From NCBI GenBank assembly GCA_004552155.1, contig SFPF01000028.1, positions 1 through 19,174 on the forward strand: a stretch of 19,174 nt of DNA. The letters are read 5' to 3'. This stretch comes from Bacteroidales bacterium. GTDB lineage: Bacteria; Bacteroidota; Bacteroidia; Bacteroidales; Bacteroidaceae. A program made the translations under genes and the position numbers. Below the pieces are notes generated by a model. It was not told where the DNA came from. It saw only the letters and a program-made list of their open reading frames with translations, and did no database searches. Of this stretch, positions 1-7,515 are shown in pieces (within the stretch, counting starts at the first letter, position 1; each line of letters starts with the position of its first letter).

Positions 1-35
1 TTTTTACGGTCATATAAGATAATTTTTCCGCTCAT
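1..35 (-). CDS. Start of an unidentified multicopy gene, truncated by the left edge
   Basis: On the minus strand an ATG at 35-33 opens a frame reading MSGKIILYDRK before the window stops. The same start lies at the right edge in identical sequence. It follows a good Bacteroidetes promoter and a hairpin leader, which supports it being a real start. Eleven residues are too few for a family assignment. A transposase of an insertion sequence, or a paralogous gene family member, would both fit a gene at which an assembly breaks twice. There is no recognisable ribosome binding site, as is usual in Bacteroidetes. Confidence 0.4.
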   Translation of the reverse strand, partial: MSGKIILYDRK

Positions 36-63
36 ATAGGATAGTTTGCCCCTAAAAACGCGA

Positions 64-93
64 AAAGAGGAAAAGCCTGCGCTCTTCCTCTTT
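64..93 (-). promoter_or_regulatory. Leader hairpin upstream of the left truncated ORF
   Basis: Read on the minus strand, AAAGAGGAA pairs perfectly with TTCCTCTTT. Three more inner pairs (one G-U) follow, and the loop has six bases. CGCG and a run of five T follow, then about 20 bases to the ATG. It sits between the predicted transcription start and the ORF, so it would be part of the mRNA leader. It resembles an attenuator or a protective hairpin against read-through transcripts, but the gap between stem and T run makes it a weak terminator. Confidence 0.5.
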
Positions 94-102
94 CTGCTGA
101 TG

Positions 103-134
103 CAAAGATATGTGATTTATTCGGTCTCGCCAAA
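103..134 (-). promoter_or_regulatory. Outward-facing promoter in the left repeat
   Basis: On the minus strand TTTG (134-131) is followed after exactly 20 bases by TATCTTTG (110-103). This matches the Bacteroidetes primary-sigma consensus TTTG-N19-21-TAnnTTTG in full. Transcription would leave the window at the left edge. The right-end copy has the same boxes and the same spacing but a different spacer sequence. Confidence 0.75.
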
Positions 135-242
135 ACGCGCCGGATTGTGCCGCGGGCTGGCAAACGCGGGCGTAGCGCGGCAACGCCATCTGCCGTTTCG
201 TCCCAATTGCAGAGAAAGCATTTAATAAATCTGCAAACAAAC

Positions 243-273
243 TTTTACGACTCAAATATTTATGCTACTTTTG
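243..273 (+). promoter_or_regulatory. Promoter of the export lipoprotein gene
   Basis: TACTTTTG at 266-273 matches the TAnnTTTG -7 box. A TTTT at 243-246, 19 bases upstream, is an imperfect -33 box. The predicted start near 280 leaves a leader of about 33 bases before the ATG at 314. Confidence 0.55.
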
Positions 274-313
274 CAAAAATATCCAATCAGACAATCACTC
301 ACAGCACATACAC

Positions 314-1105
314 ATGAAAAAAATCGCATTCTTGCTCCTCGCCGCCACGCTCTGCCTCACGGGTTGCCGCACAAAGGAAAAAGTGCTTTATTTTCAAGAC
401 CTTGCCAACGGCGAGACCATACCCACGACGCTGCTTGAAACCATAAAATTCCAACCGGGTGACAAGGTGTCGATCGTTGTCAGCTCTGCCGCCACGCCCG
501 AACACGTGGCGCGCTACAACTTGCCTATTATCTCGCAGCAGGTAGGCGCAACAACTGGCCGCAGCAACAGCAATCAGGTGGCACTCTACACTGTGGACGA
601 GAACGGAGATGTGGAGATTCCCTCTATCGGCAAGCAGAAAATCGGCGGACTGACGCGCTCGGAAGCCCAAGCGCGCATCCAGGCGCTCTTCCGCAACGGC
701 ATCCTCAACGACGCCATCGTGACCGTTACGCCTTACAGCCAATACGTTACGGTGATGGGTGAGGTGAAAAACCCCGGACGCTACGAATTTTCGCGCGACC
801 AAATGACGATTACCGAACTCCTCGGCCTGGCAGGCGACCTTACCATTCAGGGACGCCGCGACCGCATCCTCGTGCTGCGCCAAGAGGGCGGCGAAACGAA
901 GTCGTACTACCTCGATATCCGCTCGAAGAACTTCATGACCTCGCCCGTGTATTATCTGAAACAGAACGATATTGTCTACGTAGAGCCGAACCGCATGCGC
1001 ATGGGACAGTCAACCAACAACGACAACAGTATCCGACAGATAAGCATGTGGATCAGCATCGCCTCGTTCCTCACCACCATCGGCGTACTTATCTTCAAGG
1101 ACTAA
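314..1105 (+). CDS. Polysaccharide export outer-membrane lipoprotein (Wza/BexD family)
   Basis: The 263-residue product begins with a lipoprotein signal peptide: hydrophobic residues 4-14 and lipobox LTGC, with acylation expected at Cys18. A polysaccharide-export domain follows at about residues 43-138. An SLBB domain lies at about 144-220 (VTVMGEVKNPGRY). A short hydrophobic segment near 242-260 could be a membrane anchor. Family members form the outer-membrane channel for capsule or exopolysaccharide and work with a Wzc-type inner-membrane kinase. That partner and glycosyltransferases are not adjacent: the gene has its own promoter and terminator, and the next gene is secDF. The partners may lie elsewhere or beyond the left repeat. 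Length is normal for Bacteroidetes members. The family call is firm; the specific polymer is unknown. Confidence 0.9.
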   Translation: MKKIAFLLLAATLCLTGCRTKEKVLYFQDLANGETIPTTLLETIKFQPGDKVSIVVSSAATPEHVARYNLPIISQQVGATTGRSNSNQVALYTVDENGDVEIPSIGKQKIGGLTRSEAQARIQALFRNGILNDAIVTVTPYSQYVTVMGEVKNPGRYEFSRDQMTITELLGLAGDLTIQGRRDRILVLRQEGGETKSYYLDIRSKNFMTSPVYYLKQNDIVYVEPNRMRMGQSTNNDNSIRQISMWISIASFLTTIGVLIFKD

Positions 1106-1140
1106 CGGCGTATTTAAAGATAAATGCACCTCATAACAGG

Positions 1141-1171
1141 GAAGCCTCCGACTGCGAGGCTTCTTTTTTTT
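1141..1171 (+). terminator. Intrinsic terminator after the export lipoprotein gene
   Basis: GAAGCCTC (1141-1148) and GAGGCTTC (1156-1163) form a perfect 8-bp stem with a 7-base loop, followed by eight T (1164-1171). It lies 36 bases after the stop codon. Confidence 0.9.
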
Positions 1172-1285
1172 GCGCCCGCCCCGGGGAAAAGCACAGCCAA
1201 AAGCACGATTTTGCAAAGCATACGTGACACTTTGCGCGTAAAATATTAAAAATACTTACAGAAAAGCATTTTTCCGGGAAAAGTC

Positions 1286-1316
1286 TTGCAGACTATGCGA
1301 AAAGCCCCTATCTTTG
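1286..1316 (+). promoter_or_regulatory. Strong promoter in the secDF upstream region
   Basis: TTG at 1286-1288 is followed after 20 bases by TATCTTTG at 1309-1316, close to the full Bacteroidetes consensus. No good ORF follows directly. A terminator ends only about 65 bases downstream, so the promoter seems to drive a very short transcript or an attenuated leader. Confidence 0.65.
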
Positions 1317-1322
1317 CATCGT

Positions 1323-1383
1323 GTTTTTCATAGTATTAGATTTAAGGTTAACAAGGTTGGGATACAGAGGTATCCCTTTTTTT
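1323..1383 (+). ncRNA. Candidate small RNA or attenuated leader upstream of secDF
   Basis: A strong promoter (boxes at 1286-1316) and an intrinsic terminator (1359-1383) delimit a predicted transcript of about 60 nt with no convincing ORF. Its 5' part is AU-rich (TTAGATTTAAGGTTAACAAG, 1336-1355) and it ends in a GGGATAC/GTATCCC hairpin. It could be a free-standing small RNA, or a leader whose terminator controls read-through into secDF about 200 bases further on. A second -7 box near 1493 would then serve secDF independently. No RNA family was assigned. Confidence 0.4.
1359..1383 (+). terminator. Intrinsic terminator in the secDF upstream region
   Basis: GGGATAC (1359-1365) pairs perfectly with GTATCCC (1370-1376) around an AGAG loop. 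Seven T follow (1377-1383). It is unusual in sitting between two promoters and in front of a gene rather than after one. Confidence 0.8.
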
Positions 1384-1492
1384 ATGCCCAAAAAGTAAGA
1401 CAAAAGGGCTTTCCAAGTACCCGCCGGCCACGAAAAACGCCATTATCTGCCCAAAAACAAGGGGAAAAGCCACATATTCAGAAAAAATGCCG

Positions 1493-1500
1493 TATATTTG
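1493..1500 (+). promoter_or_regulatory. Likely secDF promoter -7 box
   Basis: TATATTTG at 1493-1500 matches TAnnTTTG, but no clear TTTG lies 19-21 bases upstream. A start near 1507 would give a leader of about 75 bases that is very rich in A and AAT/AAC near the start codon, which is typical of well-translated Bacteroidetes genes lacking a Shine-Dalgarno sequence. The stretch 1384-1480 shows nothing else that I could recognise. Confidence 0.5.
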
Positions 1501-1581
1501 CACGTCAAATCGCCTTGTAAACTTTTAAGAGGTATACAATATTAATAATAATAACAATAAAAACAACCCCAATCACACACA

Positions 1582-4530
1582 ATGCAAAACAAAGGATTTG
1601 TTAAAGTAATTGCAGTGTTGCTGACTTTGATTTGCCTTTTCTACCTCTCGTTCTCGGCCGTGACAAGCCACTACGAGAAGAAAGCAGCCGAACTCACGGC
1701 GCAAGGCAAAGACGGCAGCGCATACCTCGATTCCATGCGAAACGAGAAAGTGTACCTGAACTGGAAAACACTCAAAGAATGCGAAGAACTGCAAATCGGT
1801 CTCGGCCTCGACCTTAAAGGCGGTATGAACGTTATCCTCGAAGTGAGCGTGCCCGACGTGGTGAAGAGCCTCGCCGGTGAAAGCGCCAGCGAACCCGCCT
1901 TCGCCAAGGCACTCGCCGATGCACGCGAGCAGGCCAAGAAAGAAAGCGCCGACTTCGTGGACATCTTCGTTTCTGTCTACCAGAAGCAGAACGGCGAAAA
2001 CCGCCTCGGCGGCGTGTTTGCCTCCAAGCTCAAGGAAAAGAATATCTCCTACAACTCTACGGACAACGAGGTGAAGAAAGTGCTCGCCGAAGAGGTGGCA
2101 GCCGCCGTTGAAAACTCCAACAAGGTGGTGCGCTCGCGTATCGACCGCTTCGGCGTGGCTCAGCCCAACATCCAGGTGCTGCACGGCAAAGGTCAGATCG
2201 GTCAGATCATGGTGGAAATGCCGGGCATCAAGGAGCCGGAGCGCGTGCGCAAACTGCTTCAGGGAAGCGCAAACCTCGAATTCTGGGAAACTTATACGCT
2301 CAACGAACTGCAACCCGCTTTGGTTGAGGTAGACAACCGCCTCGCCAAGGGCACCGCCCCCGCTGATACGACCGCTGCCGACTCTGTCGCTGCCAAGAGC
2401 GTCGAAGAAAAGGCCGCAGCAGATGCAGCCGCACGCCACCCGCTCTTCGCCAAACTGATGCAGAGCGCAGGCAGCCAGCCCATCGTTTCACCGCAAGGCT
2501 GCATCGTGGGTATGGCACTCGCTGCTGACACGGCCGAAGTCAACGCCATGCTCAACAGCGAAGCCGCACAGGGCACACTGCCCGCCGACGTGCATTTTGC
2601 CTGGAGCGTGAAGCCCTCCGAAGGTTTCAAGGCGCCTATCTTTGAACTCTACGCCCTGAAAGCCGAAAACGGCAAGCCCTCTATGGCTGGCGACGTGATT
2701 GCCGATGCAAAGGACGACTTCGACCAGCACCACAATCCCATCGTCTCGATGACGATGACCACTAACGGCGCACGCGACTGGGCTGCCCTCACGAAGAAGA
2801 ACCTCAAGAAGTGCGTGGCAATCGTGCTCGACGACGTGGTATACAGCGCCCCGGTGGTACAGACGGAAATCACCGGCGGACAGTCGCAGATTTCGGGCCA
2901 CTTCACCACCGACGACACGCGCGACCTCGCCAACGTGCTCAAGAGCGGTAAGATGCCCGCGCCCACCAAGATCGTGCAGGAAGAAACCGTAGGCCCGAGC
3001 CTCGGCGCCGCTTCCATCAACGCCGGCTTCACGGCTTGCGTAGTGGCATTCGTGCTCCTGATGATCTTCATGTGCGCCTTCTACGGCCTTATCCCCGGCA
3101 TGGTGGCCAACTGCGCCCTCTTGCTCAACTTCTTCTTCACCTTCGGCGTGCTCATTTCCTTCCAGGCGGCCCTCACAATGAGCGGCATCGCCGGTATGGT
3201 GCTTTCGCTCGGTATGGCAGTCGATGCCAACGTGCTGATTTATGAGCGCACCAAGGAAGAACTTGCTGCCGGCAAGAACATCAAGACGGCACTTGCCGAC
3301 GGTTACGGCAACGCCTTCTCCGCTATCTTCGACTCCAACCTCACGTCAATCATCACCGCCATCATCCTCTATAACTTCGGCACTGGCCCCATCCGAGGCT
3401 TCGCCCTCACGCTCGGCATCGGTATCTGCGCCTCGTTCTTCACCGCAGTTTGGATGACGCGTATGGTTTACGAACACTTCCACAACCGCGACAAGTGGCT
3501 CGGCCTTACTTTCACCACCGCCCTCAGCCGCAACTTCATGAAGAACGCCGGCGTGCGCTTCATGGAAAAGGCAAAAGGCTCTATCACCATCTTCCTCGTG
3601 GCTGCAGCCGTTTGCATTGCCTTCCTCGGCATTCGCGGACTTTCGAAGGGTATCGACTTCACCGGCGGCCGCAACTACGTGATTGAGTTCGAGCAGAAAG
3701 GCGTAACGCCCGAGCAGGTGCGTGAAGCCGTGGCCGCAAAGGTACAGGCCAAGGATGCAGAAGCAACCGTCAGCGCCATTGCCATTACCACGACCAACAA
3801 CGACGCCGTGCGCCTCACCACGAACTATCGCATCGACGACGATTCTGAAAATATCGACCAGGAAGTTGAAAAGTTCATCTACGATGCCCTGCACGAGCAG
3901 AACCTCATCAAGGCCGACTACGCTACGTTTATCGACCGCGACAACCACGCCGGCGGATCGATTGTATCGGCACAGAAAGTAGGTCCCTCTGTTGCAGCCG
4001 ACATGGCCAAGAGCGCCGTTATCGCCGTGCTGCTCTCGCTTGTGGCCATCTTCCTCTATATCCTTATCCGCTTCCGCAACGTGGCATTCTCCGTGGGTAG
4101 CGTCGTAGCCCTCTGCTTCGACACGCTGCTTATCCTCGGTACGTACTCCATCTGCTGGGGCTGGGTTCCCTTCTCGCTCGAAGTAGACCAGACGTTTATC
4201 GGCGCCGTGCTTACGGCTATCGGTTACTCGATCAACGATAAGGTGGTAGTGTTCGACCGTATCCGCGAGAACCTCGGTCTCTATCCGAAGCGCGCCACGA
4301 TGCGCCTCTTCAACGAGTCGCTGAACAGCACCTTGGCACGTACGCTCGTGACCTCCGCCACGACGCTCCTCGTGTTGCTCTGCATCTTCTTCCTCGGCGG
4401 CGACAGCATCCGCTCGTTCTCCTTCGCCATGATTCTCGGCGTTGTGTACGGCACGCTCTCGTCTATCTTCCTTGCCGCTCCTATCGCCTACCGCACCCTC
4501 GGCAAGAAAAGAGTGATCGAGGAAAAGTAA
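1582..4530 (+). CDS. secDF: Protein translocase subunit SecDF (fused SecD-SecF)
   Basis: The 982-residue product is an RND-superfamily inner-membrane protein. It uses the proton gradient to help SecYEG finish translocating proteins into the periplasm. A first membrane helix lies at residues 8-26. The SecD motif GLDLKGGMNV starts at residue 75. The large periplasmic domain follows (DRFGVAQPNIQV). The SecD transmembrane signature GMAVDANVLIYERTKEE begins at about residue 544. The SecF half starts with GIDFTGG near residue 690 and carries AIGYSINDKVVVFDRIREN around residue 880. SecD and SecF are separate genes in E. coli but one chain in Bacteroidetes, and the length fits the fused form. An Ala/Lys/Glu-rich linker lies at about residues 256-285. 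The gene appears monocistronic, with its own promoter region and terminator. Confidence 0.96.
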   Translation: MQNKGFVKVIAVLLTLICLFYLSFSAVTSHYEKKAAELTAQGKDGSAYLDSMRNEKVYLNWKTLKECEELQIGLGLDLKGGMNVILEVSVPDVVKSLAGESASEPAFAKALADAREQAKKESADFVDIFVSVYQKQNGENRLGGVFASKLKEKNISYNSTDNEVKKVLAEEVAAAVENSNKVVRSRIDRFGVAQPNIQVLHGKGQIGQIMVEMPGIKEPERVRKLLQGSANLEFWETYTLNELQPALVEVDNRLAKGTAPADTTAADSVAAKSVEEKAAADAAARHPLFAKLMQSAGSQPIVSPQGCIVGMALAADTAEVNAMLNSEAAQGTLPADVHFAWSVKPSEGFKAPIFELYALKAENGKPSMAGDVIADAKDDFDQHHNPIVSMTMTTNGARDWAALTKKNLKKCVAIVLDDVVYSAPVVQTEITGGQSQISGHFTTDDTRDLANVLKSGKMPAPTKIVQEETVGPSLGAASINAGFTACVVAFVLLMIFMCAFYGLIPGMVANCALLLNFFFTFGVLISFQAALTMSGIAGMVLSLGMAVDANVLIYERTKEELAAGKNIKTALADGYGNAFSAIFDSNLTSIITAIILYNFGTGPIRGFALTLGIGICASFFTAVWMTRMVYEHFHNRDKWLGLTFTTALSRNFMKNAGVRFMEKAKGSITIFLVAAAVCIAFLGIRGLSKGIDFTGGRNYVIEFEQKGVTPEQVREAVAAKVQAKDAEATVSAIAITTTNNDAVRLTTNYRIDDDSENIDQEVEKFIYDALHEQNLIKADYATFIDRDNHAGGSIVSAQKVGPSVAADMAKSAVIAVLLSLVAIFLYILIRFRNVAFSVGSVVALCFDTLLILGTYSICWGWVPFSLEVDQTFIGAVLTAIGYSINDKVVVFDRIRENLGLYPKRATMRLFNESLNSTLARTLVTSATTLLVLLCIFFLGGDSIRSFSFAMILGVVYGTLSSIFLAAPIAYRTLGKKRVIEEK

Positions 4531-4560
4531 ATCAAGACTCTCTAATAGACATCAATAAAA

Positions 4561-4597
4561 ACGTCGGCGCACTGCTTTCGGTGCGCCGACGTTTTTT
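4561..4597. terminator. Bidirectional terminator between secDF and ispH
   Basis: ACGTCGGCGCAC (4561-4572) and GTGCGCCGACGT (4581-4592) form a perfect 12-bp GC-rich stem with an 8-base loop. An A run precedes it and a T run follows it, so it can end both secDF (plus) and the convergent tonB-ispH unit (minus). Confidence 0.92.
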
Positions 4598-4633
4598 ATT
4601 GATGCTTATATAATAAGATTGCCTTATTCTTCC

Positions 4634-5506
4634 TTAGAAATTCTTGCTCACCGCCTCGCGGCATTGCTCCATGAGCCATTTGGGCGTAGAGGTTGCGCCG
4701 CAAATGCCCACGCTGGCGGCCGAGCGCAGCCAACTGAAATCGATGGCGGCGGGGCCGTCGATGAGATACGAGCGCGGATTGACCTCGCGGCATGCCTCGT
4801 AGAGCACGCGGCCGTTGCTGCTTTTGAGACCGCTAACAAAAAGCACCACGTCGTGGCGGGCGGCAAAGGCGCGTATGTTGGGCAGGCGGTTCGCCACTTG
4901 GCGGCAAATGGTGTCGAAATAGCGGAACGTGGCGGGCGCAACGATGTGCGCCGTGATGTAGTCCACTATTTCGCGGAAACCTTCAAGGGGCTTGGTGGTT
5001 TGGGAAAAGAGGCAGATGTCGCGGCGAAAGTCCACGAGTGCGTCTAATTGCGAAAGCTGTTCCACCACGACAGCTTCGCCCTCCGTTTGCCCCACAAGCC
5101 CAAGCACCTCGGCATGGCCGCGCTTGCCGTAAATCACGATTTGCGGCCGACGCTCCTCTTCATACACCTTGCGAATGCGGCGTTGCAGTTGCAGCACCAC
5201 GGGGCAGGTGGCATCAATGAGTGCAATGCCCCGCTCGGCAGCGGCGGCATACGTGGCAGGCGGTTCGCCATGCGCCCGAAGCAGCACGCGCGAACCTTCG
5301 GGCAGGCGGGCAAAGCGGTCGTGGTCGATAGTGGCAAGCCCGAGGGCATGGAGGCGCTCGCACTCGCTGCCGTTGTGCACGATGTCGCCGAGGCAATAGA
5401 GCGAGCCGCTGCGGCGCAGTTCGTCCTCTGCCTTGCTGATGGCAGTCGTCACGCCGAAGCAAAAGCCGGAGGCTTCATCAATTTCTATTGTGGGAAGGTT
5501 GGGCAT
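4634..5506 (-). CDS. ispH: 4-hydroxy-3-methylbut-2-enyl diphosphate reductase (IspH/LytB)
   Basis: This cytoplasmic [4Fe-4S] enzyme performs the last step of the MEP pathway, reducing HMBPP to IPP and DMAPP. The three cluster cysteines are visible: Cys16 in SGFCFGV, one in DATCPVV and one in GICGATSTP. GHAEVLGLVGQ and SGLKSSNGR are further family signatures. The frame stays open 14 codons further upstream (to 5548), but that extension is a low-complexity Ile/Tyr stretch overlapping the end of the upstream gene. I therefore start at 5506, giving the family-like MPNLPTIEIDEASGFCFG. The product has 290 residues, the usual length. It lies 31 bases downstream of the tonB-like gene and is probably cotranscribed with it. 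It shares the window with ispG, which catalyses the preceding step. Confidence 0.95.
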   Translation of the reverse strand: MPNLPTIEIDEASGFCFGVTTAISKAEDELRRSGSLYCLGDIVHNGSECERLHALGLATIDHDRFARLPEGSRVLLRAHGEPPATYAAAAERGIALIDATCPVVLQLQRRIRKVYEEERRPQIVIYGKRGHAEVLGLVGQTEGEAVVVEQLSQLDALVDFRRDICLFSQTTKPLEGFREIVDYITAHIVAPATFRYFDTICRQVANRLPNIRAFAARHDVVLFVSGLKSSNGRVLYEACREVNPRSYLIDGPAAIDFSWLRSAASVGICGATSTPKWLMEQCREAVSKNF

Positions 5507-5537
5507 GATGATATATATATAAATATGTATCCTATTC

Positions 5538-6341
5538 TTACGGTTCAAAATTCACGGGGACGGTGACGCGCACCGGCGTGGGCAGTCCCTGCTCGTCGCG
5601 CCCCGGCTGCCAGCCGGGCATACGCCTGAGTGCCATGAGCACTACGCTGGCAAGGTCGGAGTGTGCGCTCTTTTCGATTTCATAATCTACGGTCTTGCCG
5701 CTGGGCAGCACGATGAACGATGCCACCACCTCGCCGCCAATGTGCGCTTTAAGGCAGCGGCGCGGATAGGGAATATTCTCGTCGAGCCATTTCATAAACG
5801 CTTTCGGCCCGCCGGGGAACTGCGGCATCTGCGTCACTACCTCCGTGGGCACAAACGCCTTGCCCACGACCGGGGCAAGCGTGTCTTGCTGCAGCGGGTT
5901 GGCGAGTTCTTCGGGCAAGACTATCTGGTCAAGGTCTTCTTCGGTCAAAGCAGGGACATCGTAGCCAAAAGATTTTAGTTCCGTGGTTTCCTCTGTGATC
6001 TCGGGCACGGCGGCGCTTTCTCCTTTCAGTTGATGCGCTGCGATGGGACGGCGGCCGGTGGAAACGAATTTGAGTTCGTAGGCATCTTTCACCTTCGTCC
6101 GCTTCATATTGGCAAGCGCCTCTTCGGCCGCTTTCAGCCCCGCCTCTATGGCATTGCGCTTTATCAGCATATATCCCACCTGAAACGCCACCCATAGCGC
6201 AAGCACAAGCACAACAGCCAACAGCGAGCGGCAGTAACGCTTACCGGCACGGCTGCGTATGGCGTATGCACCGTAATCCTTGTTTCTGCCTTCAAAAACA
6301 AGATTACACCATTCTTTAGAAAATAAATCGGGGGCGCGCAC
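5538..6341 (-). CDS. Energy transducer TonB family protein
   Basis: The 267-residue protein has a short cytoplasmic N-terminus with the Bacteroidetes-typical pattern SKEWCNLVFEGRNKDYGAY. One membrane helix follows at about residues 38-60. A periplasmic linker comes next, then a C-terminal TonB domain from about residue 168, beginning QMPQFPGGPKAFMKWLDENI. Such proteins couple the inner-membrane proton gradient, through ExbB/ExbD, to TonB-dependent outer-membrane transporters. No exbB, exbD or transporter gene lies nearby, so its specific client is unknown. It is the first gene of a minus-strand pair with ispH and is divergent from porQ. Bacteroidetes carry many TonB paralogues, so I do not give it a numbered symbol. 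Confidence 0.88.
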   Translation of the reverse strand: MRAPDLFSKEWCNLVFEGRNKDYGAYAIRSRAGKRYCRSLLAVVLVLALWVAFQVGYMLIKRNAIEAGLKAAEEALANMKRTKVKDAYELKFVSTGRRPIAAHQLKGESAAVPEITEETTELKSFGYDVPALTEEDLDQIVLPEELANPLQQDTLAPVVGKAFVPTEVVTQMPQFPGGPKAFMKWLDENIPYPRRCLKAHIGGEVVASFIVLPSGKTVDYEIEKSAHSDLASVVLMALRRMPGWQPGRDEQGLPTPVRVTVPVNFEP

Positions 6342-6377
6342 GTTTATATAAAGATAACTCTAATGCTTTGAGATTTA

Positions 6378-6398
6378 GTAGACGAGTTTACGAGTAGA
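6378..6398. repeat. 8-bp-period hexamer array, site A (tonB upstream)
   Basis: GTAGACGA (6378-6385), GTTTACGA (6386-6393) and GTAGA (6394-6398) continue each other with an 8-bp period. The site lies 36 bases upstream of the tonB start, within its leader if transcription starts at the 6451-6458 box. It belongs to the family of arrays at seven places in this window. Confidence 0.75.
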
Positions 6399-6450
6399 AA
6401 TAATACGAGCTAAACATCGCCGAAGAGCCGAAAACGGGCTTTTCATATGG

Positions 6451-6458
6451 CAAAATTA
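6451..6458 (-). promoter_or_regulatory. Possible -7 box for tonB-ispH
   Basis: CAAAATTA on the plus strand reads TAATTTTG on the minus strand, a TAnnTTTG match. No clear -33 box is present. The leader to the tonB start would be about 100 bases and would include array A. Confidence 0.4.
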
Positions 6459-6480
6459 CTGCCAAAAACTAAATTTATAG

Positions 6481-6488
6481 TATCTTTG
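6481..6488 (+). promoter_or_regulatory. -7 box for the porQ operon
   Basis: TATCTTTG at 6481-6488 is a full -7 match, 22 bases before the porQ ATG. The -33 position is not conserved. It is divergent from the tonB box only about 25 bases away, so the two units may influence each other. Confidence 0.6.
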
Positions 6489-6510
6489 ACCACTATTTTC
6501 CGTTTAAGCA

Positions 6511-7503
6511 ATGAAAAAAAGCCTAACCGCCGCCTTATGCTTCCTGCTTTTCGCCTTCGTTTCGGGACGGGCGCAGGAATATTCCTCCTCATTCAACGCC
6601 GTGAGGTTGCCGGTGTCGGTACACGTGGCCGCGCTCGGCGGCGTGAACAACACGCTCGTGGAGGACACGCCGACGGCAGGCTGGGCTAACCCCGCGCTCT
6701 ATGCCAACGTGTCGGGCAAGTCGGCCGGACTGGACTTTATGACCTACGCCGGCGGTTCGTCGTGGATGGGCGCACAGTATGTACACGCCTTCGGCGAACG
6801 CCACACGGCTGCCCTCGCCATGCAATACATGAACTACGGAAAGATGGACGAGACAGATGCCGAGGGGCGTGTGCTGGGCGAGTTTGCACCGAAAGACATC
6901 GTAGTTAACTGCGGCTACAGCTATCTCTTTTCCGACCGATGGACGGGCGGCGCGGCCTTGAAGATGATTTACTCGAAACTGGCGGACTACTCCTCCGTGG
7001 CACTTGCCGTAGACCTCGGCCTTAACTATTTCGACGAGGAGCAGGATCTCTCGGCATCGCTCTCGGTGCAGAACATCGGCACGCAGGTCAAGGCTTACGA
7101 CGACGGAATGAAAACCCACCTGCCTTTCACCCTCACGCTCGGCTTTTCAAAAGGCTTCGACCACCTGCCCGTGCGCATTCATGCGGCATTTACCGACGTG
7201 ACGCGCTGGAAGTCGAATTATTACGCTCTGCCCGATGCCGAATCCAAGAAAGTAAAATTCGGCTCGAAACTGCTCAACCATTTCGTTGTGGGTCTGGACA
7301 TCTTGCCGACTAACTATCTCTACATCGCCGCCGGCTATAACTTCCGCCGCACCTACGAACTGAAAGCCTCCGGCTCTTCCAAAATGGCCGGCCTCTCTTT
7401 CGGCGCGGGCATAGACCTGAAAGGATTTAAATTCGGACTGTCGTACGCCCGCTATCATTTGGCAGCGTCTTCCATTATGGGTAGCCTTGCCTATTCGTTT
7501 TAA
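6511..7503 (+). CDS. porQ: Type IX secretion system protein PorQ
   Basis: The 330-residue protein has a signal peptide (about residues 1-21, cleavage likely after GRA before QEYSSS). The remainder is a beta-rich outer-membrane-protein-like chain. Conserved landmarks include RLPVSVHVAALGG, GWANPALYAN, the MQYMNYGKM stretch and the C-terminal LAAGYNFRR-like AAGYNFRRTYE followed by strands ending in SLAYSF. PorQ acts with PorU, PorV and PorZ at the cell surface to process and attach type IX cargo proteins. The rest of the system is not in this window; Bacteroidetes with degenerate systems can also keep porQ-like genes, so secretion activity is not proven by this gene. It is the first gene of an apparent four-gene unit with cmk, the prenyl synthetase and tatD. 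Confidence 0.85.
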   Translation: MKKSLTAALCFLLFAFVSGRAQEYSSSFNAVRLPVSVHVAALGGVNNTLVEDTPTAGWANPALYANVSGKSAGLDFMTYAGGSSWMGAQYVHAFGERHTAALAMQYMNYGKMDETDAEGRVLGEFAPKDIVVNCGYSYLFSDRWTGGAALKMIYSKLADYSSVALAVDLGLNYFDEEQDLSASLSVQNIGTQVKAYDDGMKTHLPFTLTLGFSKGFDHLPVRIHAAFTDVTRWKSNYYALPDAESKKVKFGSKLLNHFVVGLDILPTNYLYIAAGYNFRRTYELKASGSSKMAGLSFGAGIDLKGFKFGLSYARYHLAASSIMGSLAYSF

Positions 7504-7515
7504 TAACTACGCATC

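Larger units (their letters stand above)
1..163. repeat. Left copy of the window-end inverted repeat
   Basis: Bases 1-110 are the reverse complement of 19065-19174 with a single difference (100 versus 19075). Beyond that the alignment continues without gaps. Positions 111-126 are unrelated, 127-141 are identical, and patchy identity continues (145-151, 153-159, 161-163) before similarity is lost. On the minus strand the repeat contains, in order, a -33 box, a -7 box, a leader hairpin and an ORF start that runs off the edge. It is therefore the 5' end of a multicopy transcription unit, probably cut here because the repeat is longer than the assembler could cross. Confidence 0.9.

Noticed and set aside
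52..255. 67-codon open frame on the minus strand at the left end
   Set aside because: It spans the -33 and -7 boxes and the leader hairpin, so it is not transcribed from that promoter, and it is not conserved in the right-end copy.
1314..1520. 68-codon open frame on the plus strand upstream of secDF
   Set aside because: It runs through the terminator at 1359-1383 and the secDF -7 box; it is better explained as non-coding.
5507..5548. Extended N-terminus of IspH from 5548
   Set aside because: The 14 extra residues are mostly Ile/Tyr from an AT repeat, overlap the tonB-like gene end and are not part of the family.
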